A program made the position numbers and the translations under genes. Positions 18,498 to 27,450 of a stretch of DNA of 64,000 nucleotides are shown one piece after another. Source of the stretch: Gammaproteobacteria bacterium (GTDB lineage: Bacteria > Pseudomonadota > Gammaproteobacteria > Thiohalomonadales > Thiohalomonadaceae); the NCBI GenBank assembly GCA_024709225.1, contig JANJXC010000104.1, positions 1 to 64,000 of the forward strand, written 5' to 3'. How positions within the stretch are numbered: the stretch's first letter is position 1; the number at the start of each line of letters is the position of its first letter. The notes below the pieces were generated by a model that saw only the letters and a list, made by a program, of their open reading frames with translations, was not told the DNA's origin and searched no databases.

Positions 18498-19388
18498 TCA
18501 CGCGCACAGCGCGCGCGCCACCGCATGGGCCAGGTCGACCGGCACGAACTTGGTCAGCACGTCATTGGCGCCGGCCTTTTGCGCCTTTTCCGTATTGATG
18601 GCGCCGTTCAGCGAGGTGTGCAGCAATACATACAGATGTTGCAGGGCGGGGTCGTTGCGGATCTCCCGCGTCAGGGTGTAACCATCCATCTCCGGCATCT
18701 CGATGTCGGACAGCACCATATCCACCAGGCGCTCATCACGCGCCAGCACCTTCAGCGCCTCCAGTGCCTCCTTGCCGTCACGCACCATCACGCATTCCAA
18801 GCCCAGCGGTTCCAAGGTATGGGAGGTCTGATGACGGGCCACCACCGAGTCGTCCACCACCATCACGCGGCGCCCCTGCAACTGCGCCCGCTCGCCCTCG
18901 GCCAGCTGCACCTCACCCGAGGCCTCGACCGGCTCGATGACCTCGCCGATGACCTTTTCCACATCCAGGATCTGCACCAGGTCGCCATCCACATCGGTGA
19001 CTCCGGTGATATAGCTGCCGAAACCGGTTCCCACCGGCGGCGGCAACACCTTTTTCCAGTCGCAGTGCACGATGCGGTCCACCTTGTTCACCAGAAAGCC
19101 CTGCATGCTGCGGTTGAACTCGGTGATGATGATCGAGCCGTTGCACTCGCCCTGCTGCTGCAGTTGGCCGCGGCCGATGGCGCGGGCCAGTTCGATCACC
19201 GTCACCGGCGCGCCGCGCAGGTGGGCAACCCCCTTCACCGCCGCGCGGGCCTGGGGCAGATGGGTCAGGCTGGGGCAGGGGATGATCTCCTTGACCTTGA
19301 GCACGTTGATGCCGAAGCGCTGTCTGCCGCCCAGATCGAACAGCAGCAACTCCAGGCGGTCATCGGATGCGTGTAATTGCTTTGCCAT
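18498..19388 (-). CDS. cheV: Chemotaxis protein CheV (CheW-receiver fusion)
   Basis: A 296-residue protein. The CheW-like domain spans about residues 10-160 (RFGINVLKVKEII, AHLRGAPVTVIELARAI, GFLVNKVDRIVHCDW, ITGVTDVDGDLVQILDVEK), and the receiver about 173-296 (VVDDSVVARHQ, Asp in VLSDIEMPEMDGYTL, Lys in LTKFVPVDL). CheV couples receptors to CheA and may act as a phosphate sink in adaptation. Cotranscribed with cheW 20 bp upstream. CheA and the other chemotaxis core genes are not in the window. Confidence 0.94.
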   Translation of the reverse strand: MAKQLHASDDRLELLLFDLGGRQRFGINVLKVKEIIPCPSLTHLPQARAAVKGVAHLRGAPVTVIELARAIGRGQLQQQGECNGSIIITEFNRSMQGFLVNKVDRIVHCDWKKVLPPPVGTGFGSYITGVTDVDGDLVQILDVEKVIGEVIEPVEASGEVQLAEGERAQLQGRRVMVVDDSVVARHQTSHTLEPLGLECVMVRDGKEALEALKVLARDERLVDMVLSDIEMPEMDGYTLTREIRNDPALQHLYVLLHTSLNGAINTEKAQKAGANDVLTKFVPVDLAHAVARALCA

Positions 19389-19408
19389 GCTGCCTCCCTA
19401 CCGCCTGC

Positions 19409-19885
19409 TCAGAAGCTGGCCAGCTCGGACAATTCCTCATCGGACAGCAGCTTGCTGGCATCCACCAGGATCAGCAGGCCCTCCTTGCGATTGGACAGGC
19501 CGGAGATGAAACGGGCCGAATCGCCGGCACCGGTGTCGGGCGCAGATTCGATCTCCGAGGCACGCAGCTCGGCCACCTCGCAGACGCTGTCCACCAGGAA
19601 ACCGACGGCATGGTCGCCGGCCTCCAGGATCAGGATGCGGGACGCATCGTCCATCTCGTGCGCCGGCAGACCAAACCGGCTGCGGGTATCGATGATGCTG
19701 ACCACATTGCCGCGCAGGTTGATGATGCCGAGCACATAGGTCGGCGCACCGGGCACCGGGGAAATCTCCGTGCCGCGCAGCACTTCGCGCACCTGCATGA
19801 CATCGATGCCGTAGGTCTCGCTGCCCAGGCGGAAGGTAACCCAGCGCGACACCGCCTCACTACGCGATTTCATTTCCTGAGCCAT
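19409..19885 (-). CDS. cheW: Chemotaxis coupling protein CheW
   Basis: A 158-residue CheW with the expected elements: WVTFRLGSETYGIDVMQVREVLRG, PVPGAPTYVLGIINLRGNVVSIIDTRSRFG, VGFLVDSVCEVAEL, FISGLSNRKEGLLILVDASKLL. It links chemoreceptors to the kinase CheA. GGAGGAG precedes the ATG. It forms an operon with cheV downstream. The C-terminus is acidic (SDEELSELASF), as in many CheW proteins. Confidence 0.94.
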   Translation of the reverse strand: MAQEMKSRSEAVSRWVTFRLGSETYGIDVMQVREVLRGTEISPVPGAPTYVLGIINLRGNVVSIIDTRSRFGLPAHEMDDASRILILEAGDHAVGFLVDSVCEVAELRASEIESAPDTGAGDSARFISGLSNRKEGLLILVDASKLLSDEELSELASF

Positions 19886-20056
19886 GCAGGCACTCCTCCA
19901 TGCATTTTTTAAGAATTTTACCTACGAAAAACCACTGTTGAGGAGATTACTCTGACTGGGCGGGAACCGCCAGCACGGCAATCCGCTCAACCGGCAGCGC
20001 CGGTGCCGCGCGCATCCGGCCGGGCCTGTTGCGCCCATTCCCGCGACTAGACACGT

Positions 20057-20161
20057 GTTCCGAATGGTAGCCATGCATAGGGCGCCCCATGGGCGCCGTG
20101 TCGCGGCGGGCGCGGCCCGCCCTATGACGTGCCGCGGAGAAGACGGATAGCCATTCGGAAC
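20057..20161. repeat. Nested inverted-repeat element after dnaQ
   Basis: A 105-bp segment is bounded by perfect 11-bp inverted repeats (GTTCCGAATGG at 20057-20067, CCATTCGGAAC at 20151-20161). A second inverted pair lies inside (CATAGGGCG at 20076-20084, CGCCCTATG at 20118-20126), with further GGCGCC/GCGGGC palindromes between. It starts 6 bp beyond the dnaQ stop. It may be a small mobile MITE/REP-like unit or a structured 3' end; there is no T-run, so a simple terminator is unlikely. The rest of 19886-20167 holds only the cheW leader. Confidence 0.7.
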
Positions 20162-20167
20162 AGCGAT

Positions 20168-20893
20168 TTAGCCGGTCTGCTCCCCATCCTCAGCCTGCCA
20201 CAGACATTTGCCGCCGCTGGCCTTGTCGATGGCCTGCAGACGCTGCTCGTGGGCCGCCTGTTCGTCGGCGCTGGCGCGCACCACGCGCAGCGGCGGCCGG
20301 CCACTGAGACGGCGGATGGCCTCGGGTGCGGCGGCGCTACCGGCGGCATGGCTGCCGCCCAGCGACAGCGTGGTCTGGCCGCCGGTCATGGCCAGATAGA
20401 CATCGGCCAGGATCTCGGCGTCGAGCAGGGCGCCGTGCAGTTCGCGGTGGGCGTTGTCGATGCCGTAGCGCTTGCACAGCGCGTCCAGGTTGTTCTTCTG
20501 TCCCGGATGCAGCTGGCGCGCCATGGCCAGGGTATCGAGCACGCTGCAATGTTTGTCGATGCGGCCCCAGTCGCCTTCCAGCCGCTTCAGTTCATGGTTG
20601 AGAAAACCAACGTCGAAGGGGGAGTTGTGGATGATCAGCTCGGCGCCGCTGACGAAGTCGAGGAAGTCGCGCGCCACATCGGCAAAGCGCGGCTTGTCGG
20701 CCAGCATTTCGTTGCTGATGCCGTGCACCTCCATGGCCCCGGGGTCGATCTCGCGGTCCGGCTGCAGGTACTGGTGGTAGGTGTTGCCGGTGAGGCGGCG
20801 GTTGACCAGTTCGACACAGCCGATTTCAATGATGCGGTGGCCGTCGCCCGGCTCCAGGCCGGTGGTTTCCGTATCGAGTACGATCTGGCGCAT
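20168..20893 (-). CDS. dnaQ: DNA polymerase III epsilon subunit (3'-5' exonuclease)
   Basis: A 241-residue DnaQ. Exo I DTETTGLEPGDGHRIIEIG at the N-terminus, Exo II NSPFDVGFLNHE, and Exo III HGALLDAEILADVY with the catalytic His. These are the DEDDh residues that bind two metal ions for proofreading. The C-terminal tail (SGRPPLRVVRASADEQAAHEQRLQ...) is the region that contacts the polymerase alpha subunit. Start ATG 20893 overlaps the rnhA stop by one base (TGATG), the usual rnhA-dnaQ arrangement in gammaproteobacteria, here on the same strand. Confidence 0.96.
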   Translation of the reverse strand: MRQIVLDTETTGLEPGDGHRIIEIGCVELVNRRLTGNTYHQYLQPDREIDPGAMEVHGISNEMLADKPRFADVARDFLDFVSGAELIIHNSPFDVGFLNHELKRLEGDWGRIDKHCSVLDTLAMARQLHPGQKNNLDALCKRYGIDNAHRELHGALLDAEILADVYLAMTGGQTTLSLGGSHAAGSAAAPEAIRRLSGRPPLRVVRASADEQAAHEQRLQAIDKASGGKCLWQAEDGEQTG

Positions 20894-21351
20894 CAGGCCT
20901 GCTCCTGCATTTCATCGATGGCGCGGTTGGCCAGCTGATCGGCCAGTTCATTTTCCGCGTGGCCGTTGTGGCCGCGCACCCAGGCCCACTCCACCTCGTG
21001 GCGCCTGGCCGCCTCATCCAGCCGCTGCCACAGGTCGGCATTCTTCACCGGCTTCTTGTCGGCGGTCTTCCAGCCACGGCGGCGCCAGTTGGCCAGCCAC
21101 TCGGTGATGCCCTTCATCACATACTGCGAGTCGGTGGTAAGGCGCACCTTGCAGCCGCGCTTCAGCTCCTCCAGCGCCATGATGGCGGCCATCAGCTCCA
21201 TGCGATTGTTGGTGGTCAGCGACTCGGCGCCATACAGACTCTTCTCCTTGCCCTTGAAGCGCAGCAGCGCCCCCCATCCCCCCGGGCCGGGATTACCGCG
21301 GCAGGCGCCGTCGGTATAGATCTCCACAATGTCGTTACAGCTTTCCGTCAT
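20893..21351 (-). CDS. rnhA: Ribonuclease HI
   Basis: A 152-residue RNase HI, normal length. Active-site residues are visible: Asp in [16 protein letters not shown], Glu in [10 protein letters not shown], Asp in TTDSQYV, and the Asp of the C-terminal [19 protein letters not shown] supplies the catalytic His loop. It cleaves the RNA strand of RNA:DNA hybrids. ATG 21351 has AGGAAC upstream and lies inside the 3' end of the methyltransferase gene (17-bp overlap); the longer frame start is not supported. Coupled to dnaQ. Confidence 0.96.
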   Translation of the reverse strand: MTESCNDIVEIYTDGACRGNPGPGGWGALLRFKGKEKSLYGAESLTTNNRMELMAAIMALEELKRGCKVRLTTDSQYVMKGITEWLANWRRRGWKTADKKPVKNADLWQRLDEAARRHEVEWAWVRGHNGHAENELADQLANRAIDEMQEQA

Positions 21352-22147
21352 GTTCCTGCTTTCTAACAGTAGGGCCGGCAAGGCCTGCGGGCACCAGGGC
21401 ACGGCGCGGACGCCAGCGCGGTCGGATCGGGGTCAGGGTGGCGACGCGCTTCCTCGCTACCAGCAGGTAGGCGCCGCCCAGTATCGGCCACCAGCGTTGT
21501 CCCCATCGCTCCAGAAACAGCAGGCGCTGCAACAGGCCCGGGTGAGCCAGCGGCGGCCGGTAATATACGTGGCGCAGCAGCACCGTATCAAAGCCCAGCA
21601 GCGACAGCCAGTCCTTGACCCGCCACGGACTCAGGAAGCGTCCGCACCACGGCGTGCGCCGGCGCCAGCCCAGCGCCAGCCGTCCCAGTCCCCACAGACT
21701 CCAGGGATTGAAGCCGAGTACCGCCACGTGTCCCTCCGGGATCAATACCCGCTCCGCCTCGCGCAGGACCTGGTGCGGCTCGTCGGCAAACGCCAGCACA
21801 TGGGGCAACAGCAGCAGGTCGATACTGTCGCTGGCCACCGGCAGGGCCTCGGGCAGGCCGACACAGCCTTCGCCGCCATTCAGCGCCGGCAGGGCGGCGG
21901 CGCTGTCCACCAGGAGCATGCGGTGGGAGATGCGCGAGGCCGTGGTCAGGTCAGCGCCCTGGGGCGCCCCCACCTGCAACAGGTGATAGCCGAACAGGTT
22001 GTACAGACTCTCGTCCAGCAGACGCTGTTCACAGGCGGTCAGGGCGTGGCCCAGCGGCGAGGCATACCACTGGCGCAGGCCCGCACGCGCCTCACGCCCG
22101 GAGGCGCAGCGATACGACATCAATACGCGCTTGACGCTAGCCCACAT
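21335..22147 (-). CDS. SAM-dependent methyltransferase-like protein
   Basis: A 270-residue class I methyltransferase-like protein. [30 protein letters not shown] starts a pattern typical of the protein encoded between gloB and rnhA in many gammaproteobacteria. The glycine-rich motif I is degenerate ([12 protein letters not shown]), whereas the post-motif [49 protein letters not shown] matches Methyltransf_11 well. The substrate is unknown. Start ATG 22147 has AGGGG upstream; an internal ATG at 22120 is possible. It overlaps rnhA and is divergent from gloB. Confidence 0.8.
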   Translation of the reverse strand: MWASVKRVLMSYRCASGREARAGLRQWYASPLGHALTACEQRLLDESLYNLFGYHLLQVGAPQGADLTTASRISHRMLLVDSAAALPALNGGEGCVGLPEALPVASDSIDLLLLPHVLAFADEPHQVLREAERVLIPEGHVAVLGFNPWSLWGLGRLALGWRRRTPWCGRFLSPWRVKDWLSLLGFDTVLLRHVYYRPPLAHPGLLQRLLFLERWGQRWWPILGGAYLLVARKRVATLTPIRPRWRPRRALVPAGLAGPTVRKQEHDGKL

Positions 22148-22185
22148 TGACCCCTATCCCCCCCGCTGTCACCATGCGCCCCATT

Positions 22186-22959
22186 ATGCTCGATGTACGC
22201 TGTGTTCCCGCCTTCAACGACAATTATATCTGGCTGCCCGGACTGCCCGGCAGCCGCCACGTCGCCATCGTCGACCCGGGTGATGCCGCCCCGGTGCTGC
22301 GGCGCCTGGCCCGGGATGGCCTGGAGCCGGTGGCCATCCTCATCACCCACCATCACCGCGACCACACCGGTGGCATCAGCGACCTTGCCGCGCGCTTTGA
22401 CATCCCGGTCTACGGTCCCGCCCATGAACACATCCCCGGCCTCACCCACCCGCTCACCGACGGCGACAGCGTGGTACTGGAGGCGCTGGGCCTGGAGTTC
22501 AGTGTACTGGAGACCCCGGGCCACACCCACGGCCATGTCTGTTATGTCGGCCACGGCGCCCTGTTCTGCGGCGACACCCTGTTCACGGCCGGCTGCGGCC
22601 GCCTGTTCGAGGGCACGCCGCAGCAGATGCACGCCTCCCTGAGCCGCATCGCTGCCCTGCCCGAATCCACCCTGGTGTATTGCGCCCACGAATACACCGC
22701 CGCCAACCTGCGCTTTGCCCTGGTGGTGGAGCCGGACAATGCGGACATCCTGGCCCGCGTCGATGACGTGGCACGCCGCCGCGCCCGCCACGAGCCCACG
22801 GTGCCAGTGCCGCTGCTGCAGGAGCTGAGAACCAATCCCTTCCTGCGCTGCGGCGTGCCGACGGTGATTGCTGCCGCCGAGGGCTTTGCCGGCCACGCCC
22901 TCCCCGCGGGGGCCGACGTGTTCGCCACCGTGCGGCATTGGAAAGATACCCTCGACTGA
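22186..22959 (+). CDS. gloB: Hydroxyacylglutathione hydrolase (glyoxalase II)
   Basis: A 257-residue metallo-beta-lactamase-fold hydrolase. THHHRDHTGG supplies the zinc ligands, with TPGHTHGHVCYV, CGDTLFTAGCGRLFEGTP and CAHEYTAANLRFA as further ligand motifs. It hydrolyses S-lactoylglutathione to lactate and glutathione, the second step of methylglyoxal detoxification. I chose MLDVRCVPAFNDNYIW (22186), which fits the family N-terminus; ATG 22174 is the alternative. Its promoter must lie in the short gap shared with the divergent methyltransferase gene. Confidence 0.95.
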   Translation: MLDVRCVPAFNDNYIWLPGLPGSRHVAIVDPGDAAPVLRRLARDGLEPVAILITHHHRDHTGGISDLAARFDIPVYGPAHEHIPGLTHPLTDGDSVVLEALGLEFSVLETPGHTHGHVCYVGHGALFCGDTLFTAGCGRLFEGTPQQMHASLSRIAALPESTLVYCAHEYTAANLRFALVVEPDNADILARVDDVARRRARHEPTVPVPLLQELRTNPFLRCGVPTVIAAAEGFAGHALPAGADVFATVRHWKDTLD

Positions 22960-23100
22960 CCCACCGACCGCGGCAAGGCGGGGATGCATCGCCGTCCTGA
23001 CGGCCGTAGTAGAATGGCGGCGAGAAATGCGGGTTTAATCCTTGAACCCACCCCGGGCCCCGGCCTACCATTGCACCCTGCGCCCTGGATGAGAACAACA

Positions 23101-24723
23101 ATGCTCCGGATTCTGTCCCTGTCACTGCTTCCCCTGGCCCTGGCGGGCTGCCTGCAACAGCAGGCACGCCACGATCGCGACGCCCCTGCCGGACAGGAAA
23201 CCGTGCTGGCTGCGGTGCCTGCGCAAGCCGGCCAGGTCACCACACTGTGGACCCTGCCCGATGAGCCCGGCGCCCTGTGCGAGCCGCCGCAGGACATCTG
23301 GGATCGCGTCCGCGCCGGCATGACCTTGCCCGACCACGATCACCCCGGCGTACGTGCCGATCTGGAGTGGTACGCCAGTCATCAGGGTTACCTGGACCGT
23401 GTCGTCACCCGCGCCGCACCCTATCTGCACCTCGTAGTGGAGGCGGTGGAGGAACGCAATCTGCCCACCGAACTGGTGCTGCTGCCGGTGGTGGAAAGCG
23501 CCTTTCAGCCCTTTGCCTATTCCCATGGCCGTGCCGCCGGTCTGTGGCAGTTCATCCCGGGGACCGGCCGCCGTTTCGATCTGAAGCAAAGCTGGTGGTA
23601 TGACGGCCGCCGCGACGTCGCCGCCTCCACCCGCGCCGCCCTCGATTATCTGGAATACCTGCGCGATCACTTCTCTGGCGACTGGCTGCTGGCCCTCGCC
23701 GCCTACAACTCCGGCGAAGGCACCGTAAAGCGCGCCGTGGCGCGCAACAAGGCGCGCGGCAAGCCGACGGACTTCTGGTCGCTGGACCTGCCGCGTGAAA
23801 CCCGCGGCTATGTACCCAAGCTGCTGGCCATCTCGCGTCTAGTCACCGACCCGGACCAGCATGGCGTCAGCCTGGAAGCCGTCGCCAATGAACCCTTCCT
23901 CACCCGCGTGGCGCTGGATTCGCAGATCGACCTGGCCCTGGCCGCCGAACTGGCCGACATCTCGCTGGAGGAAATCTATCTCTACAACCCCGGCTTCAAC
24001 CGCTGGGCCACCGACCCCGACGGTCCGCACGACCTGCTGCTGCCCATCGAGCGTGTGGCCAGCTTCCAGGAGCGTCTCGCCGAATATCCGCCGGAGCGGC
24101 GCGTGCGCTGGGAGCGCCATCGCGTCAAGAGCGGCGAAAGCCTGCTGCAGATCGCACAGAATTACCGCACCACGGTGGAACTGCTCAAGAGTGTCAACAA
24201 CCTGCGCGGCAACAGCATCCGTGCCGGCGCTACCCTGACCATTCCGGTGGCGCGGCAGAAGCTGGCCAGCTACCGCCTGAGCGAAGAGCAGCGCCTCATT
24301 GCCACGCAGAACCAGCCGCGGGAAGGCCGCCGTGTGGAATACCATGTCAGGAGCGGTGACTCGCTGTGGAGCATCGCCCGCCGCCACGATGTCGGGGTCA
24401 ACGAGCTGGCACGCTGGAACGGCATGGCGCCGCGCGACCCGCTGGTGCCGGGGCGCAAGCTGGTGATCTGGACCGATGCCAAGGCCGAGCGCGTGGCCGC
24501 CACCAATCCGGCCGGCTTCACCCATCCCTTCAGCAGCAGCACCCGTCAGCGCATCGGCTACACCGTGCGCAACGGCGATTCACTCGCCACCATCTCGCAA
24601 CGCTTCCGCGTCAGCGTCGGCAACCTCATCAGCTGGAACAAGCTGGATGGCAAGAAGTATCTGCAGCCGGGCCAGCGCCTGACCCTGTATGTGGATGTGA
24701 TCCGGCAGTCGGGGAATATGTAA
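23101..24723 (+). CDS. mltD: Membrane-bound lytic murein transglycosylase D with three LysM repeats
   Basis: A 540-residue lipoprotein. Lipobox LAGC follows a 14-residue hydrophobic signal. The SLT domain (about 95-260) has LPVVESAFQPFAYSHGRAAGLWQFIPGTGRRF with the catalytic Glu, and LALAAYNSGEGTVKRAV. Three LysM modules follow in the C-terminal part (HRVKSGESLLQIAQNY, YHVRSGDSLWSIARRH, YTVRNGDSLATISQRF). MltD cleaves peptidoglycan glycan strands between MurNAc and GlcNAc. The gloB-mltD order is common. The start could also be ATG 23089. Confidence 0.94.
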   Translation: MLRILSLSLLPLALAGCLQQQARHDRDAPAGQETVLAAVPAQAGQVTTLWTLPDEPGALCEPPQDIWDRVRAGMTLPDHDHPGVRADLEWYASHQGYLDRVVTRAAPYLHLVVEAVEERNLPTELVLLPVVESAFQPFAYSHGRAAGLWQFIPGTGRRFDLKQSWWYDGRRDVAASTRAALDYLEYLRDHFSGDWLLALAAYNSGEGTVKRAVARNKARGKPTDFWSLDLPRETRGYVPKLLAISRLVTDPDQHGVSLEAVANEPFLTRVALDSQIDLALAAELADISLEEIYLYNPGFNRWATDPDGPHDLLLPIERVASFQERLAEYPPERRVRWERHRVKSGESLLQIAQNYRTTVELLKSVNNLRGNSIRAGATLTIPVARQKLASYRLSEEQRLIATQNQPREGRRVEYHVRSGDSLWSIARRHDVGVNELARWNGMAPRDPLVPGRKLVIWTDAKAERVAATNPAGFTHPFSSSTRQRIGYTVRNGDSLATISQRFRVSVGNLISWNKLDGKKYLQPGQRLTLYVDVIRQSGNM

Positions 24724-24727
24724 GGCA

Positions 24728-24824
24728 ATTCAAGATTCAAGATTCAAGATTCAAGATTCAAGATTCAAGATTCTGCAACAGCGTGCCGTAGAGCGCAGCT
24801 GGCTTTCAATCTTGAATCTTGAAT
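24728..24824. repeat. Tandem heptamer repeats with inverted copies between mltD and yejF
   Basis: Six tandem copies of ATTCAAG (24728-24769) follow the mltD stop. After about 40 bp, two copies of the reverse complement, CTTGAAT, occur at 24811-24824 and run up to the yejF stop codon at 24825. The two arrays can pair into a long AT-rich hairpin between the convergent genes. The same unit family recurs at 59291-59391. Confidence 0.9.
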
Positions 24825-26429
24825 TTACTTAAAGAGTGCCGCCGCCAGCAGCCGCTGGGTGTATTCATGCTGCGGTGCATCGAACACCCGCTCCGTCTCC
24901 CCCGCCTCCACCACTCTTCCCTCGTGCATCACCAGCACGCGATGGGCGATGGCTCGGATCACCTTCAGGTCGTGGGAGATGAACAGGTAACTCATGCGGT
25001 GCTTGCGCTGCAGCTCGCGCAGCAGGGCCAGCACCTGCTTCTGTACCGATACATCGAGGGCACTGGTAGGTTCGTCGAGCAGAATGAGCTTGGGCTCCAG
25101 CACCACTGCGCGGGCAATGGCAATGCGCTGGCGCTGGCCGCCGGAGAACTCGTGCGGATAGCGCTGCAGCATGTCGCCGGACAGCCCCACCTCCTCCAGC
25201 ACCTGTACGATGCGCGCGCGCCGCGCCGGTCCACCCAGTTGCGGGTAATGCAGCTCCAATCCTTCACCGATGATCTGCTCCACCGTCATGCGCGGCGACA
25301 GCGAGGAATAGGGATCCTGGAACACCACCTGGAAATCGCGGCGCAGCGGACGCAGGGCGCGCTGCTGCAAGGCATCCAGGCGCCTGCCTTCGAAGCCGAT
25401 CTCGCCAACGCAGTCCTGCAGGCGCAGCAGGCACATGCCCAGCGTCGACTTGCCCGAGCCGGATTCGCCCACCACCCCCAGCGTCTCCGCGGGGCGCAGC
25501 TCCAGCTCGACCTCGTCCACCGCCCGCACCGCCCCCACCTGGCGGCGGAAAAATCCCGCCTTGATGGGAAAGTGACACGACAGTCCGCGGGCCGTCAGCA
25601 GCGCCGGCTGGCCAGCCAGTGCCGTGCGCTCGGCCGCTGCAGGCAGAACGTCCGGCTCACTGGCCAGCAGTTGACGGGTGTAGGGATGCTGCGGCGCGTC
25701 GAATAACGTTGCCACCTCGCCCTGTTCCACCAGCCGGCCGCCCTGCATCACGCACACGCGCTGGGCATAGCGGCGCACCATGTTCAGATCATGGGTGATG
25801 AGCAGCACCGCCATGCCGAATTCGCGCTGCAACTCATCGAGCAGGTCGAGGATCTGACGCTGGATGGTCACATCCAGCGCGGTAGTCGGCTCATCGGCGA
25901 TAAGCAATTTGGGTTTGCAGGCCAGGGCCATGGCGATCATCGCGCGCTGGCGCTGACCACCGGACAACAGGTGCGGATAGGCATCCATGCGCTGCGCCGG
26001 ATCGGGGATGCCGACGCGTCCCAGCAGCTCGATGGCGCGCTGGCGCGCCGCCCGGGCATCGAGCCCTTCGTGCAGCAGCAGCGGCTCGATGATCTGCTGG
26101 CCGATGGTATGCAGCGGATTGAGCGCGATCATCGGTTCCTGGAAGATCATCGCGATATCACGCCCCCGCACCGCACGCAGCGCCGCCTCGTCGAGGCCGA
26201 ACAACTCCCGCCCGGCGAAGCGGATGCTGCCGCTGTATTCGCTCTGCTGCGCATCGTGCAGGCGCAGGATGGACAGCGCCGTCACCGACTTGCCCGAGCC
26301 CGACTCGCCCACCAGCGCCAGCTTCTCGCCGGGACGGATGTCGAAACTCACCTCCTCCACCACGCGCCGGCGCGCACCGGCGCGGCCAAACGCGACGCTG
26401 AGCTGCTGTACCTGTAGCAATGGCTCCAT
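24825..26429 (-). CDS. yejF: Peptide ABC transporter ATP-binding protein YejF (double ATPase)
   Basis: A 534-residue protein with two complete ABC modules. First: Walker A GESGSGKS, signature [16 protein letters not shown], Walker [13 protein letters not shown]. Second: Walker A GESGSGKS, signature [14 protein letters not shown], Walker [13 protein letters not shown]. This two-in-one layout is typical of YejF. It powers import of oligopeptides and microcin-C-like compounds with YejA, YejB and YejE. It starts 1 bp after the yejE stop, in the order A-B-E-F. Confidence 0.94.
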   Translation of the reverse strand: MEPLLQVQQLSVAFGRAGARRRVVEEVSFDIRPGEKLALVGESGSGKSVTALSILRLHDAQQSEYSGSIRFAGRELFGLDEAALRAVRGRDIAMIFQEPMIALNPLHTIGQQIIEPLLLHEGLDARAARQRAIELLGRVGIPDPAQRMDAYPHLLSGGQRQRAMIAMALACKPKLLIADEPTTALDVTIQRQILDLLDELQREFGMAVLLITHDLNMVRRYAQRVCVMQGGRLVEQGEVATLFDAPQHPYTRQLLASEPDVLPAAAERTALAGQPALLTARGLSCHFPIKAGFFRRQVGAVRAVDEVELELRPAETLGVVGESGSGKSTLGMCLLRLQDCVGEIGFEGRRLDALQQRALRPLRRDFQVVFQDPYSSLSPRMTVEQIIGEGLELHYPQLGGPARRARIVQVLEEVGLSGDMLQRYPHEFSGGQRQRIAIARAVVLEPKLILLDEPTSALDVSVQKQVLALLRELQRKHRMSYLFISHDLKVIRAIAHRVLVMHEGRVVEAGETERVFDAPQHEYTQRLLAAALFK

Positions 26430-26430
26430 G

Positions 26431-27450
26431 TCAGCCCTGCCGCGTATCCAGCGCCGAACGCAGCGCCTCGCCGATGAAGATGAGCAGCATCAGGGTGCCG
26501 ACCAATACCACGAAGGTCGTCATCGACAGCCACCAGGCATCGATACTGTCCTTGCCCTGGGCCAGCAGTTCGCCCAGGCTGGGGGTGGTCGGCGGCACGC
26601 CGAGGCCGAGAAAATCCAGGCTGGTCAGCGCCAGCACGGCGCCGCTGACGCGGAACGGCAGGAAGGTGATCACCGGCGTCATCGCGTTGGGCAACAGGTG
26701 ACGCCACATGATGGTGCGGTTGGACACCCCGAGGGCGCGCGCGGCGCGCACGTAATCCATATTGCGGCCACGCAGAAACTCGGCGCGCACGTAGTCGGCC
26801 AGCCCCATCCAGCCGAACAGACTGAGCAGGACGATGAGCAGCAGCAGGCTGGGCTGGAAGATGGAGGCAAAGATGATCAGCAGATACAGTTCCGGCATAG
26901 AGCCCCATACTTCCATGAAGCGCTGCGCATACAAATCGATGCGGCCGCCGAAATAGCCCTGGATGGCACCGGCCACAATGCCGATAGCGACACCGATCAC
27001 CGTCAGGGCGAGGCCGAACAGCACAGAGATGCGGAAGCCATAGATCAGGCGCGCCAGCACATCGCGACCGCGATCATCGGTGCCCAGCAGGTTCTCCGCC
27101 GACGGCGGCGCCGGGTTGGGTGCCTGCGCGAAATAGTTGATGGTGTCGTAACGATAGGGATTGAGCGGGTACAGCGCCCAGTTGTCGCCCGCGCTCAGCC
27201 GGTCGCGGATGAACGGGTCGAGATAATCGGTCTCGGTGACGAAGTCGCCGCCGAAAGCCGTCTCCGGATAGGTGACGAACAGCGGGAAATAATATTCCCC
27301 CTGATAGTGCACCAGCAACGGCTTGTCATTGGACAGCACCTCGGCGCCAAGGCTCAGAACGAACAGGATGCTGAACAGCCACAGGCTGACATAGCCGCGG
27401 CGATTGGCCTTGAAGCGGCGCCAGGCACGCTGTCTGCTGATATCGCTCAT
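26431..27450 (-). CDS. yejE: Peptide ABC transporter permease YejE
   Basis: A 339-residue permease. A single N-terminal helix and a periplasmic loop (FPLFVTYPETAFGGDFVTETDYLDPFI) are followed by a five-helix OppC-type domain with GTDDRGRDVLARLIYGFRISVLFG and the EAA loop EFLRGRNMDYVRAARALG. The loop residues contact YejF. Start overlaps the yejB stop by 4 bp (ATGA). Confidence 0.93.
   Translation of the reverse strand: MSDISRQRAWRRFKANRRGYVSLWLFSILFVLSLGAEVLSNDKPLLVHYQGEYYFPLFVTYPETAFGGDFVTETDYLDPFIRDRLSAGDNWALYPLNPYRYDTINYFAQAPNPAPPSAENLLGTDDRGRDVLARLIYGFRISVLFGLALTVIGVAIGIVAGAIQGYFGGRIDLYAQRFMEVWGSMPELYLLIIFASIFQPSLLLLIVLLSLFGWMGLADYVRAEFLRGRNMDYVRAARALGVSNRTIMWRHLLPNAMTPVITFLPFRVSGAVLALTSLDFLGLGVPPTTPSLGELLAQGKDSIDAWWLSMTTFVVLVGTLMLLIFIGEALRSALDTRQG

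Noticed and set aside
19886-20056. Sigma-28 promoter for cheW-cheV
   Set aside because: No TAAA-N15-GCCGATAA match on the minus strand upstream of cheW.
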